A stretch of 64,000 bases of DNA. Origin: Sva-07 sp963717385 (lineage in GTDB: Bacteria; Actinomycetota; Acidimicrobiia; Acidimicrobiales; Ilumatobacteraceae). Under the pieces are notes generated by a model. That model saw nothing but the letters and a program-made list of their open reading frames with translations, did no database searches and had not been told where the DNA came from. Shown piece by piece: positions 35,311-44,503 of the stretch (position 1 is its first letter; each line of letters begins with the position of its first letter). Made by a program: the position numbers and the translations under genes. The DNA is taken from NCBI GenBank assembly GCA_963717385.1, contig CAVQWE010000002.1, positions 1 through 64,000 on the forward strand, in the 5' to 3' direction.

Positions 35311-36722
35311 TTGGAGGACCCGTGCGCTAATCGAGCACTGCGAGTTGTTTCCGGCCTGGGCGGCGTCGTCGCCATCTTGGCCATCACCCCATCCGTCGGC
35401 TTCGCACAGGACTACGTGCCGACTGCCCAGGACTACCTGAACAACATCTGGGTGTTCATCGCCGGCGTGCTGGTGTTCTTCATGCAGGCGGGCTTCGCGC
35501 TCGTCGAAGCGGGCATGACCCGGGCGAAGAACGTCGTCAACATCTTTGCCAAGAACATGGCCGACGCGATCGTCGGCATTCTGGCCTTCTTCGCCAGCGG
35601 ATTCGCACTCGCGTTCGGCGGTGACGGCTGGTTCATGGGCACCGACGGGTTCTTCCTCGATGGCCTCGACCTCGCCGCGATCCCCGAAGGTGGTCTGAGC
35701 CCAGCGACGACGTTCTTCTTCCAAGCGGTCTTCGCTGCGACGGCGGTCACGATCGCCTCCGGTGCCATGGCCGAGCGGACGAAGTTCAGCGCTCTACCTG
35801 GCATTCTCGGCAGTGATGTGTGCCTTCATCTACCCCGTCGTGGTCCACTGGACCTGGGGTGGCGGTCTGATCGCCGACATCGGCTGGTCGGTCGGAACCG
35901 ACGCCGACGGCGAAGACATCATGGCTCGGTTCTCCGACTTCGCCGGATCCGGCATCGTGCACATGACCGGCGGCATCGCCGCTCTCATGGGAGCGTTCTT
36001 TCTCGGACCACGCATCGGCCGGTACGCCGAGGACGGTTCGCCTCGTGCGATCCCCGGCCACAACATCCCGTTTGCCATTCTCGGTGTCTTCATCCTCTGG
36101 GTGGGCTGGTTCGGCTTCAACCCGGGCTCGGAACTGCTCGCTGACGAGTTCGTGTCGACCATTGCCGTCAACACGATGCTCGCCGCAGCCGCTGGCGGCT
36201 TCGTGACGACCATCGTCATCTGGCTGGTCGCCGGCAAACCGGACCTCGCCATGATCGGCAACGGCGTCCTCGCCGGACTCGTCGCCATCACCGCACCCTG
36301 CGGTGCGGTGACACCCGTCTGGTCTGTCGTCATCGGTGGTATCGCCGGTGTGCTGGTCGTCTTCTCGGTGCTCTTCTTCGACAAGATCAAGATCGACGAT
36401 CCAGTTGGCGCCATCAGCGTCCACGGCGTCTGCGGGGCCTGGGGTCTGCTCTCCATCGGCCTGTTCGCGCCGCTACGACGACGCCTTCCTCGGCCGCGAA
36501 GATGCCGGCTTGATCTACGGCGGCGGGCTCGACCAGCTCGCCGTGCAGGCACTCATGCTGCTGATCATCGGCGTCTGGGTGACCGCAACGACCGGCGCCC
36601 TCTTCTTCATCCTGAAGAAGACCATCGGCCTGCGAGTCAGCCGCGAGGAAGAGATCGAGGGCCTCGACGTCCTCGAGCACGGCCTCCAGGGCTACGCCCC
36701 CGACATGGCTCACACGAGCTGA
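35311..36722 (+). CDS. amt: Ammonium transporter (Amt), frame-interrupted
   Basis: A trimeric inner-membrane ammonia/ammonium channel of about 470 residues with a cleavable signal-like N-terminus (VVAILAITPSVGFAQ) and eleven membrane segments. Pore histidines are visible in GSGIVHMTGG and AISVHGVCGAWG; the family pattern FQAVFAATAVTIASGAMAER is present. Frames change near 35795 (after AERTKFSA) and 36472 (before DDAFLGREDAG). The first codons are also doubtful: a clean GGAGG-ACCC-GTG start runs into TAA after two codons, while the usable frame starts TTG 35311 inside that ribosome site. It precedes a PII gene, the usual partner. Confidence 0.9.
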
Positions 36723-36761
36723 CACCATCGAGCGACGACAGACTCACAAAGGAACCAACAC

Positions 36762-37100
36762 ATGAAACTCGTGACAGCGGTCATCAAGCCGTTCAAGCTG
36801 GATGACGTCAAGGATGCCCTCAAGGCCATCGGCGTCGCCGGCATCACCGTCGAGGAAGTCCGCGGCTTCGGCCGTCAGGGCGGCCACACCGAGACCTACC
36901 GAGGAGCGGAGTACAAGATCGACTTCGTTCCCAAGGTGAGCCTCGGCATCGTCGTGGCCGACGAAACGGTGGACAGCGTGGTCGACACCATCGTGTCGGC
37001 GGCGGCCACCGGCAAGATCGGCGACGGCAAGATCTGGGTCACCGACGTGGACCGCCTCGTGCGGATCCGCACCGGTGAAGAAGGAGCCGACGCCATCTAG
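36762..37100 (+). CDS. glnK: Nitrogen regulatory protein PII (GlnB/GlnK)
   Basis: A 112-residue signal-transduction protein that senses 2-oxoglutarate and ATP/ADP and gates the ammonium transporter. It starts MKLVTAVIKPFKLDDVKDAL. The T-loop (about residues 37-55) carries Tyr51 in RGAEYKIDF, the residue modified by uridylylation or adenylylation. The B-loop TGKIGDGKIWV and C-terminal RIRTGEEGADAI are standard. It lies 39 nt after amt, as in amt-glnK operons. Intact. Confidence 0.95.
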   Translation: MKLVTAVIKPFKLDDVKDALKAIGVAGITVEEVRGFGRQGGHTETYRGAEYKIDFVPKVSLGIVVADETVDSVVDTIVSAAATGKIGDGKIWVTDVDRLVRIRTGEEGADAI

Positions 37101-37151
37101 TCGTTCCGACGACCCAACCCGATCGGGACGCATCGTCGCGTTCCGCCAGTT

Positions 37152-37199
37152 GGTCCCCGAGCTCCCCTTTGCGTCCTCAGAGGGGTGGGCTCGGGGACC
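37152..37199 (+). terminator. Stem-loop terminator after amt-glnK
   Basis: GGTCCCCGAGC (37152-37162) pairs with GCTCGGGGACC (37189-37199), and an inner stem CCCCT / AGGGG closes the loop. It begins 52 nt after the PII stop and is followed by a short T-containing stretch (TTCGCG). Confidence 0.75.
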
Positions 37200-37281
37200 T
37201 TCGCGTCCACCGACGCCATTCGAGCTCCAATTCGGCGGTCGGTTGAGAGCCACACCCGAGCCGTCGCGTACAGTCGGCAAG

Positions 37282-38505
37282 ATGACAACCGTCGAGTCAG
37301 ACGTCCCCTCCACCCCCGCGCAGGCGGGCCGTTGGACGGCGCAGTGGAAAGAGCTGTACGCCGAGGTCATCACGACGGGGCTGTGCACCGGCTGCGCCGG
37401 CTGCGTGGTGACCTGCCCGCACGACGTGATCGGCTACGAACACGAAGAGGGCAAGTACATCCCGTTCCACCTCGAAGAGGAACTCGGTCTCGACAACTGC
37501 GTCCACGGATTCGGCGCAGGCGGCGGCTGCACCACGTGCACCCGGGCGTGCCCTCGATTCCAGGCGTGGGAGCCGGCAGCCGACATGCATCTGTTCGGCC
37601 GGGTACGTGAACCCGACGAGATGGCGGGCATCTGGCGCCAGCTGTACCTCACCCGCGCGAGCGACGACATGGTCCACAAGATGGGCCAGGACGGCGGCCT
37701 CGTGTCGGCGATGCTGATCTGGCTGCGCGAGAACGACTACATCGACGCCGCGCTCGTGTCCGGAGTCGAGGACGACGACGCGTGGAAGGCGAAACCCGCC
37801 GTGGTGTCCACGAAAGAGGAGATCCTCGCCACCGCCGGATCTCGCTACACCTACTGCGCCAACCCCCTTGCGCTGCCCGAGGCCAAGGAGAAGGGCTTCG
37901 AACGGCTCGCCCTGGTCGGTATGGGCTGCCAGACGTCGTCGCCGCCGGTGATGTGGGACCGCAAGGCCGGCAAGGTGTCCAAGCCGTTCTTGTTCAACAT
38001 CGGTCTGCTGTGTTCGAAGACCTTCGACGACGCGATCTTCCCTGAACTGTTCGAGGCCAAGTACGGCCTCAAGAAGCAGGACATGGTGAAGATGAACATC
38101 AAGGGTGCGTTCCAGATCTGGATGAAGGACGGCTCGTACCACGAGATCAACCTCAAGGAGTGCCACGCCTGGACCCGCAAGGGCTGCACGAGCTGTCCCG
38201 ACTTCGCCGCCGAGCACGCCGACGTGTCGACGGGCGGTATCGGCGAGGACAACGACTGGACGCTCACGATCGTGCGCACCGAGCTCGGCGAGCAGGTCAT
38301 CGAGCGGATGATCGCCGACGGGTCGATCATCGCGAAGCCAGCTCAGACCGACGAAACTGCGATGCGCCTCCTGCGTCTGTTGTCGATCGTCAGCCGTCGC
38401 CGCTGGCCCGACGACGCCGATCCGGCGCCAGCGATCGGTGTGCCGCCGCCGAAGAAGAAGGCCGCAGCACCACCAGCGGACGCCGCCCCCAAGCCGTCTG
38501 CCTGA
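37282..38505 (+). CDS. FrhB-family coenzyme F420 hydrogenase/dehydrogenase beta-subunit-like protein
   Basis: A 407-residue iron-sulfur flavoprotein predicted to move electrons between F420 (or ferredoxin) and another redox partner. Two ferredoxin-like Cys clusters are near the N-terminus: CTGCAGCVVTCPHDVIG (about residues 34-50) and CTTCTRACPRF (about residues 77-87). The FrhB core follows (GQDGGLVSAMLIWL, YTYCANPLALPEAKEKG, VGMGCQTSS, CTSCPDFAAEHADVSTGGIG). A Pro/Lys/Ala-rich tail of about 25 residues (PPPKKKAAAPPADAAPKPSA) is an addition. No partner subunit is encoded next to it. Intact. Confidence 0.85.
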   Translation: MTTVESDVPSTPAQAGRWTAQWKELYAEVITTGLCTGCAGCVVTCPHDVIGYEHEEGKYIPFHLEEELGLDNCVHGFGAGGGCTTCTRACPRFQAWEPAADMHLFGRVREPDEMAGIWRQLYLTRASDDMVHKMGQDGGLVSAMLIWLRENDYIDAALVSGVEDDDAWKAKPAVVSTKEEILATAGSRYTYCANPLALPEAKEKGFERLALVGMGCQTSSPPVMWDRKAGKVSKPFLFNIGLLCSKTFDDAIFPELFEAKYGLKKQDMVKMNIKGAFQIWMKDGSYHEINLKECHAWTRKGCTSCPDFAAEHADVSTGGIGEDNDWTLTIVRTELGEQVIERMIADGSIIAKPAQTDETAMRLLRLLSIVSRRRWPDDADPAPAIGVPPPKKKAAAPPADAAPKPSA

Positions 38506-38507
38506 CG

Positions 38508-38540
38508 ACGTACGAGATGTGTCTGACACATCTCGTACGT
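38508..38540. terminator. Perfect 15-bp palindromic stem-loop between convergent genes
   Basis: ACGTACGAGATGTGT - CTG - ACACATCTCGTACGT is a perfect inverted repeat with a 3-nt loop. It stands 2 nt after the FrhB-like stop and 5 nt before the stop of the convergent lipoprotein gene, so it can end both transcripts. It is less GC-rich than other hairpins here, and may be a dispersed palindrome. Confidence 0.75.
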
Positions 38541-38545
38541 GTGGG

Positions 38546-38875
38546 TCAGGGGTTGGTCGTTGCGACTCCGGTGCGGGTGACGCCCTCGGGGTCGCAGGCT
38601 TCGAGATCGGCGCTGAACAGTTCGAGCTCGGCCTTCGCCGGGTCGCTCACATCGGCGTTCTCGCTGTTGGCCTTCTCGCCGAGATCGTTGAGGTCGTAGT
38701 CGTCGATGACGCCGAGCATGCACTCTTGGATTTCGGGGAAGTCCTGGGTCTGGGTGTTGACGAGATCCTGGGCGACGCGCTCGGCGCTCGGGTCGGAGGT
38801 ACACGCCGACACGGCGAACACGGCAATGAGGCCGATGGCGAGCGTGTTGGCGAGTGGGCGACGAGACGAGATCAC
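38546..38875 (-). CDS. Small conserved lipoprotein
   Basis: This 109-residue protein has a signal peptide ending in AVFAVSAC with lipidated Cys25, then an acidic domain with two further cysteines (EIQECMLGVIDDYDLNDLG and DLEACDPEG) that could form a disulfide outside the cell. Function unknown. GTG start at 38875. It follows the uracil-DNA glycosylase gene by 12 nt on the same strand. Intact. Confidence 0.75.
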   Translation of the reverse strand: MISSRRPLANTLAIGLIAVFAVSACTSDPSAERVAQDLVNTQTQDFPEIQECMLGVIDDYDLNDLGEKANSENADVSDPAKAELELFSADLEACDPEGVTRTGVATTNP

Positions 38876-38887
38876 AGCACTGCGAGG

Positions 38888-39596
38888 CTACTGGCGACCC
38901 GGCGAAGCCGCACCGGCATCGCCAGCTGTACCGCCGTCTGCGATCTCGACGCGCCCGAGCGAACACGGCATCGAGCATCGGTTCGGTGAGCCGTTTGGTG
39001 AACGTGTTCTGCTGACTGGGATGAAACGAGCAGATCAGCGTCGGCCCGCCGTCGATGGGCACTTCGACACCGTGACCGAACTTCGGCCGGGGGCGCACTC
39101 CGAAGTGTGCACAGCCCGCCTGGTAGCCGAACTGTCCGAGACACACCACCACTGACGCGTGTCGAAGGGCCGCCAGCTCACGCTCGAGGAATGGCGCACA
39201 GGCGTCACGCTCGGCAGGGGTCGGTTTGTTGGCCGGTGGAGCGCACTTGACCGCAGCAGTGACCCACGCATCGGTGAGCTCGAGGCCATCGTCGACCGCC
39301 ACCGATTCGGGTTGGTTGGCCAGCCCGGCGCGGTGCATCGCCCGGAACAGCCAGTCGCCGCTGCGGTCGCCGGTGAACACCCGGCCCGTTCGGTTCGCTC
39401 CGTGGGCGGCGGGCGCCAGCCCGAGCACGACGATGCGAGCTGCCGGGTCGCCGAATCCGGGTATCGGTCGCCCCCAGTACTCGTCGTCGCGATATGCAGC
39501 CCGCTTCTCGACCGCCACCTGCTCACGCCACGCAACCAACCGAGGGCAGCTCCGGCAGGAGATCACGTCACGTTCGAGCCTGGCGAGCGGAGTCAC
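38888..39596 (-). CDS. Uracil-DNA glycosylase, family 5 (UdgB-like), frame-interrupted at 3' end
   Basis: A DNA repair enzyme that removes uracil and related deaminated bases. Iron-sulfur ligands appear as CRSCPRLVAW and as Cys in VKCAPPANKPTP and ERDACAPFL. Motif A is LGLAPAAHGANRTGR and the C-terminal motif is CSFHPSQQNTFTKRLTEPM, together typical of family 5. GTG 39596 (TPLARLERDVISCRSC) was preferred over an upstream start that would overlap the divergent phosphatase. A frame break near 38955 is needed to reach the TAG at 38888; otherwise the frame runs on antisense through two genes. Confidence 0.85.
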
Positions 39597-39625
39597 AGCC
39601 CTCGACAGTAGGTTGGAACCACTCC

Positions 39626-40280
39626 ATGGCCACAGCGAAGAAGTCTCCTCCCCACCGTTCACCACCGTGCTGCTCGTTCGTCACGGTCAGACGCCGACGA
39701 CCGGCAAGGTCCTCCCGGGCCGTGCCAAGGGTCTGCATCTCGCCGACGAGGGTCGCCGCCAAGCCGACATCGCCGCGGAGCGAATCGGTGCACTGAAGCG
39801 GGTCGATGCCATCTACTCCTCGCCGCTGGAACGCGCCAAGGAAACAGCGGCGCCGATCGCAGCGGCCCGCGGCATGAAGACCAAGATCGATCGCGGCCTG
39901 TTCGAATGCGACTTCGGCGACTGGACCGGCGCCGAACTCAAGAAGCTGATGAAGCTGCCCGAGTGGCAGACCGTGCAGCGTGCGCCATCGATGTTCCGGT
40001 TCCCGAACGGCGAGAGCTTCACCGAAATGCAGACCCGAATGGTGGGAGCACCCTCGACCGTCTCCGGTCGGCGCACCCCGGCGGCACGATCGTGTGCGTG
40101 TCGCACGCCGACACGATCAAGGCGGCAGTCGCCCACGCCATGGGGACCCACATCGACCTGTTCCAACGGATCGTGATCAGCCCCGCCTCGGTCACCGCCA
40201 TCGGCTACGGCCCTGGCGGTCCGGTGGTGTTGGCGGTCAACTCGACCGGACGTCCGCTGACCGACCTCCAGCCATCGTGA
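39626..40280 (+). CDS. Histidine phosphatase (phosphoglycerate-mutase-like), frame-interrupted
   Basis: A phosphatase of about 215 residues with the phospho-acceptor His in VLLVRHGQTPTTGK, the acid Glu region YSSPLERAKETAAP and the second His in VCVSHADTIKAAV. ATG 39626 gives MATAKKS, but the RHG motif is in another frame (break near 39650); a second break near 40045 precedes the C-terminal part. It begins a conserved actinobacterial block with DUF3090 and SCO1664-family genes, known next to mycothiol genes in mycobacteria. The substrate is unknown. Confidence 0.85.
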
Positions 40281-40293
40281 GCCCGACCCCAGC

Positions 40294-40797
40294 ATGAGCG
40301 TGTTCTACGAGTTCGACGAGGTGTCGGCGTTCACCGTCGGCACCGTGGGGCGCCCGGGCGAACGCACCTTCTTGCTCCAGGCTCGCGCCGACGGGCAGCG
40401 GGTCACGGTGAAGTGCGAGAAGCAGCAGACAGCGGCAATCGTGCAGTACCTGCGCCGGGTCCTTGCCGACCTGCCTCCAGCCGAGGATCGCCCGATGAGC
40501 GGTGCCCTCGAACTCCGCGATCCGGGTGACGCCGCGTTCGTGCTCGGCCCGATCGGGCTCGGCTACGACCGATCGAACGATCGGGTGCTGATCCAACTCG
40601 AAGAAGCCGGTGAGGTCGACGACGAGGGCGAGCCGATCGACGACGATCGGGGTCATGTCCGTCTGTATCTCAGCCGCGGGCAGGCGGCAGCGTTCTGCGA
40701 CCACGCCGATGGTGTGGTCGAGGCCGGGCGTCCCGCATGCCAGTGGTGCGCATTCCCCATGGATCCCGACGGCCACGACTGCCCTCGGATGAACTGA
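40294..40797 (+). CDS. DUF3090 family protein
   Basis: This 167-residue actinobacterial protein of unknown function starts with VFYEFDEVSAFTVGTVGRPG and contains RTFLLQARADGQRVTVKCEK. The C-terminal CQWCAFPMDPDGHDCPR has three Cys and one His, suggesting a small zinc site. It lies 13 nt after the phosphatase and directly before the SCO1664-like gene, the usual order. Intact. Confidence 0.92.
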   Translation: MSVFYEFDEVSAFTVGTVGRPGERTFLLQARADGQRVTVKCEKQQTAAIVQYLRRVLADLPPAEDRPMSGALELRDPGDAAFVLGPIGLGYDRSNDRVLIQLEEAGEVDDEGEPIDDDRGHVRLYLSRGQAAAFCDHADGVVEAGRPACQWCAFPMDPDGHDCPRMN

Positions 40798-40799
40798 TC

Positions 40800-41638
40800 G
40801 TGTCCGATCCGTCGCCCAGCGAATCCGCAGCCGTCGACGATGACGAGTTCGACGATGAATTGACGACGACGACGACGACGACGACGATGATGACGGTCAG
40901 ATGGGCGTCGAGCTGCGCGTCGACCGCGTCGATGATCCGATCGCCCATCTCCTACGCGGCGAGATCGACATCGAAGGGCGCATGCCGTACAGCAGCAACG
41001 CCACGTTCCTGGTGCACGTCGAGGTCGACGGCACATCGCACCCGGCGATCTACAAGCCGACCCGCGGCGAGCGCCCGCTGTGGGACTTCGAGCCGGGCCT
41101 GCACCGCCGCGAAGTCGCCACCTATCTGCTGAGCGAACACCTCGGGTTGGGCGTGATCCCACCAACGGTGCTGCGTGACGGTCCGCTCGGTGAGGGGTCG
41201 GTCCAGTGGTTCGTCGTCGCCGATCACAGCCAGCACTACTTCACGATCCACGAGACGCACCCCGACCTCCACGACCGGCTCCGCGCCATGGCGCTGCTCG
41301 ACGTGCTCGCCAACAACACCGATCGCAAGAGCGGCCACGTGTTGTTGATCCCCGAACGCAACGGTGAACCAGCCTCGGTGTGGGGTATCGACAACGGGCT
41401 CTGTTTCGCTGCCGAGAGCAAGCTGCGCACGGTGATCTGGGAGTTCGGCGACGAGGACATTCCCGAGCCGTGGCTCGAGCGGGTCGGCAAGCTCTGCGAG
41501 AGCGTGCCGTTGGAGGTCGCCGCGCTTCTGGCCGACGACGAAGTCGAAGCCCTCCAGCGGCGAGCAGCATGGTGCGTCACACACCGCCGGTTCCCGACCG
41601 ATCCGTCGGGTCGCCGCTACCCCTGGCCCCTGGTCTGA
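40800..41638 (+). CDS. SCO1664-family kinase-like protein with Asp-rich repeat tract, frame-interrupted
   Basis: A protein of about 275 residues related to HipA/PI3K-like kinases. The core has HPAIYKPTRGERPLWDFEPG (nucleotide-binding Lys), LLDVLANNTDRKSGHVL (catalytic loop with Asp/Asn) and VWGIDNGLCF (metal-binding Asp). The start is probably GTG 40800, 3 nt after the DUF3090 stop, giving VSDPSPSESAAVDDDEFDDE. The frame then has to shift by one base near 40861, just before seven GAC repeats (40862-40882), to yield a poly-Asp tract joined to GQMGVELRVD. ATG 40901 is the alternative intact start. Confidence 0.85.
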
Positions 41639-41640
41639 AC

Positions 41641-42654
41641 GTGTCCGACGACCTGGACGCCGAGCGCACGGCGCCCGACGACCTCCTCGACGAGTTGGTC
41701 CACAGCGCCGACCTCGATGGGTTGGTGCGGATGATCGACGACCGATGCAGTGCACGCGACTGGGCCGGGCTCCTGCGCGTACGCGATCGGTCGCGCCACG
41801 CCGTGGCCACCGGTCGCCAACTGTGGCCCGCGGCCACGCTGGCCGAATACCGCCTGGCGCTGCTTGCGACACCAGAGTTCGTTGCCGCGGTGCTCGACGA
41901 GTCCGACGGCCTGTCGGGGCGATTCACGATCGGCCCGCTCACCGAGGTCGCCGCCCAACACCACACCTGGGACGAGTTGCATCCCGTGCTCCACCTGGGT
42001 CCTCGCGCCGCGTTCGTCGCCCACGAGCGAGCACTGCGCGGCGACCGCATCGATGCACCCGATCTTCCCGCTGTGCTGGACCTCCCGCTCGAGCTGCAAC
42101 GCTGGGAACCCGACTATCCCCTGGCGACGTACACCGATGCAGGCGCCGAGTTTCCGATGCCCGATCTCCCCGAGGCGTGGGTCGACGTGGCACCGGTGCC
42201 GAGCGAGCTGCTCGACGACGATGTCGACCTCGCTGTGCGTCAACTGGTCGAGCCGTGGCTCACGGGCTCGAACGGCCATGCCGATGTCGCGTGCGTGGAG
42301 GGCGGTGTCGCCGAGGCCCTCGGGGCCCTCGGGCTCCGGCGCGCACGCGTCGCCCATCTCGATGCCTCGACGGCGTTGGCATGGCTCGCGTGGGCTGGGG
42401 CGAGCGGTGGGGCCCACGGCCGCCGACGTGGTGCTGCCTCGGGCCGCTTCGGCGCCTGGTGGACGCTTGCCGCGATCGGAGACCTCATCGACGACTGGCC
42501 CCTGCCACCCGACGAACTCGGCGCGCTTGCGGACGACTTGCGCTGGTACCGATGGGACGCCCACGAACCGCCGATGGGCTGGAACCTGCAGCTCGCAGTC
42601 GTCGATCCCACCGAGGACGTCGCCTGGGCCATCCTCGCCCGCGACGCCACCTGA
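41641..42654 (+). CDS. Conserved hypothetical protein, Trp/Leu/Asp-rich
   Basis: Not recognised. This 337-residue protein has no signal or membrane segment. It is acidic and rich in Trp and Leu (AGLLRVRDRSRHAVATGRQL, LHLGPRAAFVAHERALRG, RFGAWWTLAAIGDLIDDWPL). A repeated helical layout is likely. The GTG start is 2 nt after the SCO1664-family stop, so it is the fourth gene of that operon and may work with it. Clean single frame. Confidence 0.75.
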   Translation: MSDDLDAERTAPDDLLDELVHSADLDGLVRMIDDRCSARDWAGLLRVRDRSRHAVATGRQLWPAATLAEYRLALLATPEFVAAVLDESDGLSGRFTIGPLTEVAAQHHTWDELHPVLHLGPRAAFVAHERALRGDRIDAPDLPAVLDLPLELQRWEPDYPLATYTDAGAEFPMPDLPEAWVDVAPVPSELLDDDVDLAVRQLVEPWLTGSNGHADVACVEGGVAEALGALGLRRARVAHLDASTALAWLAWAGASGGAHGRRRGAASGRFGAWWTLAAIGDLIDDWPLPPDELGALADDLRWYRWDAHEPPMGWNLQLAVVDPTEDVAWAILARDAT

Positions 42655-42659
42655 AAACG

Positions 42660-42697
42660 CCGAAACGCCCGCACCGGAACCGGCACGGGCGTTTCGG
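42660..42697. terminator. Stem-loop between convergent genes
   Basis: CCGAAACGCCCG (42660-42671) pairs perfectly with CGGGCGTTTCGG (42686-42697). The T-tracts on both strands (GTTTCGG) and the convergent position between the hypothetical gene and etfA indicate a bidirectional terminator. Confidence 0.85.
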
Positions 42698-42714
42698 AAT
42701 TCAGAATCGAGAGG

Positions 42715-43680
42715 TCAGCGGGCTTCGAGGGCCGCGAGGAGCTGCGGGAGCACCTTGTGGACGTCACCGACGATGCCGAGGTCGGCGACACCGAAGATCG
42801 GCGCCTCCTTGTCCTTGTTGATCGCGATGATGTTCTTCGAGCCCTTCATGCCCACCATGTGCTGCGTGGCGCCGGAGATGCCAGCGGCGATGTACACGGT
42901 CGGCTTGACGACCTTGCCGGTCTGGCCGACCTGGTAGCTGTAGGGCACCCAACCGGCATCGACGATCGCACGCGACGCACCAGGGGCACCCTTGAGGGCC
43001 TTGGCGAGCGATTCGATCATTTCGAACTTGTCGGACTCGCCGAGGCCACGGCCACCAGCGACCACGACAGCGGCCTCGTCGAGCTTGGGACCCGAGGTCT
43101 CCTCGACGTGCACTGCGGTGACCTTGGCGCCACCGGTGGAACCGAGGTCGGGAACCGGGGCCGAGACGACCTCGCCAGCAGCACCAGCGCCACCTTCGGC
43201 GACGAAGCTCTTCGGACGGAACGCTGCGAGGAACGGACGCTCGCCGGTGAACGTGGAGTTCACCAGCTTGGTGCCACCGAAGATCGGTGTCTGCACCGTG
43301 ACCGAATCGCCGTCGACGCTGACCGAGGTGGAGTTGGTGAGCACGGTGCGGTCGAGCTTGACCGACAGTCGCGACATCACGTCACGGCCTTCGTAGCTCT
43401 GCGGGAACATGATCAGATCGGGGCTGTCGCCACCGTCGATCACGGCCTGCATCGCAGCGGCAATGGCCACGCCGGGCAGTGCGCCAGCGAGGTCGCCGGT
43501 CGCGTAGACCTTGGCGGCGCCGTGGTCGCCCATCGCCGCAGCGGCACCGGCGCCGTCACCAGCGATGAACGCCGAGACGGTGCCACCGAGGCTGCGTGCC
43601 TTGGTGAGCAGTTCGAGTGTGCCAGTGGTCGGGGCGCCGTCGGCGGCCTGCGCGAACACCCAGATGTTGTCGATACCCAT
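42715..43680 (-). CDS. etfA: Electron transfer flavoprotein alpha subunit
   Basis: This 321-residue subunit binds FAD and with EtfB carries electrons from acyl-CoA dehydrogenases to the respiratory chain. The FAD domain shows AVVVAGGRGLG, GWVPYSYQVGQTGKVVKPTV, AAGISGATQHMVGM and the end NIIAINKDKEAPIFGVADLG. It lies 10 nt after etfB in an etfBA pair. The acyl-CoA dehydrogenase at 33874-35112 is a likely electron donor. Intact. Confidence 0.96.
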   Translation of the reverse strand: MGIDNIWVFAQAADGAPTTGTLELLTKARSLGGTVSAFIAGDGAGAAAAMGDHGAAKVYATGDLAGALPGVAIAAAMQAVIDGGDSPDLIMFPQSYEGRDVMSRLSVKLDRTVLTNSTSVSVDGDSVTVQTPIFGGTKLVNSTFTGERPFLAAFRPKSFVAEGGAGAAGEVVSAPVPDLGSTGGAKVTAVHVEETSGPKLDEAAVVVAGGRGLGESDKFEMIESLAKALKGAPGASRAIVDAGWVPYSYQVGQTGKVVKPTVYIAAGISGATQHMVGMKGSKNIIAINKDKEAPIFGVADLGIVGDVHKVLPQLLAALEAR

Positions 43681-43690
43681 CAGTGTCTCC

Positions 43691-44458
43691 TCAGATGACT
43701 TTCAGGTTGTCGAGGAACTCGACGATCTTGTTGAACGTTTCGCCGTCGTCTTCGATGACCTCACCGGCTTCGCGGGCGGGGGCATCCTCGACGGAGCTGA
43801 TCTGCTGGGCCCACGACACCGACTCGATGCCGAGGTCGGCAGCGGTGACGGTCTCGACCGGCTTGGACTTCGCGGCCATGATGCCCTTGAAGCTCGGGTA
43901 ACGGGGCTCGACCACACCAGCGGTCACCGAGACCACGGCGGGCAACGAACAGGTGACTTCGTCGTAGCCGGACTCGGTCTGACGGTCGACCTTGAGGGTG
44001 CCGTCGGTGATCTCGATGCTCTTGGCAAACGTGACCGACGGGAGACCGAGCACTTCGGCGAGCTGCTCGGGCACCGTGCCCGTGTAGCCATCGGACGACT
44101 CGGTCCCGGCGATGATCAGGTCGACGTCGCCGAGCTGCTTGGTTGCGCCAGCGAGCACCTTGGCGGTCGTGAGCGCATCGGCACCGGCGAGCGAAGCGTC
44201 GCTCACGAGCACGGCCTTGGCCGCACCCATGGCAAGCGCGGTGCGCAGGCCGGAGGTCTCGTCGTTCGGAGCCATCGACACGAGGCTGACCTCGCCGCCG
44301 CCGGCTGCCGTGACGAGCTGAAGAGCCATTTCGACGCCGTAGCTGTCGGACTCGTCGAGGATGAGCTTGCCATCACGCTTGAGCGTGTTGGTGGAGGGAT
44401 CCAGTTCTCCGGGCAACGCCGGGTCGGGGATCTGTTTCACACAGACGATGACGTTCAT
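43691..44458 (-). CDS. etfB: Electron transfer flavoprotein beta subunit
   Basis: This 255-residue partner of EtfA binds AMP and supports the fold. It starts MNVIVCVKQIPDP, the signature beginning of the family, and has DESDSYGVEMALQL, GAAKAVLVSD and AGTESSDGYTGTVPEQLAE (nucleotide region). ATG 44458 was chosen over an in-frame upstream start. Divergent from the diacylglycerol-kinase-like gene. Intact. Confidence 0.96.
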   Translation of the reverse strand: MNVIVCVKQIPDPALPGELDPSTNTLKRDGKLILDESDSYGVEMALQLVTAAGGGEVSLVSMAPNDETSGLRTALAMGAAKAVLVSDASLAGADALTTAKVLAGATKQLGDVDLIIAGTESSDGYTGTVPEQLAEVLGLPSVTFAKSIEITDGTLKVDRQTESGYDEVTCSLPAVVSVTAGVVEPRYPSFKGIMAAKSKPVETVTAADLGIESVSWAQQISSVEDAPAREAGEVIEDDGETFNKIVEFLDNLKVI

Positions 44459-44503
44459 AAGGATGCCCAAGTTACCGGTGCGTCAAGTTGCACCCAAACC
44501 CGT

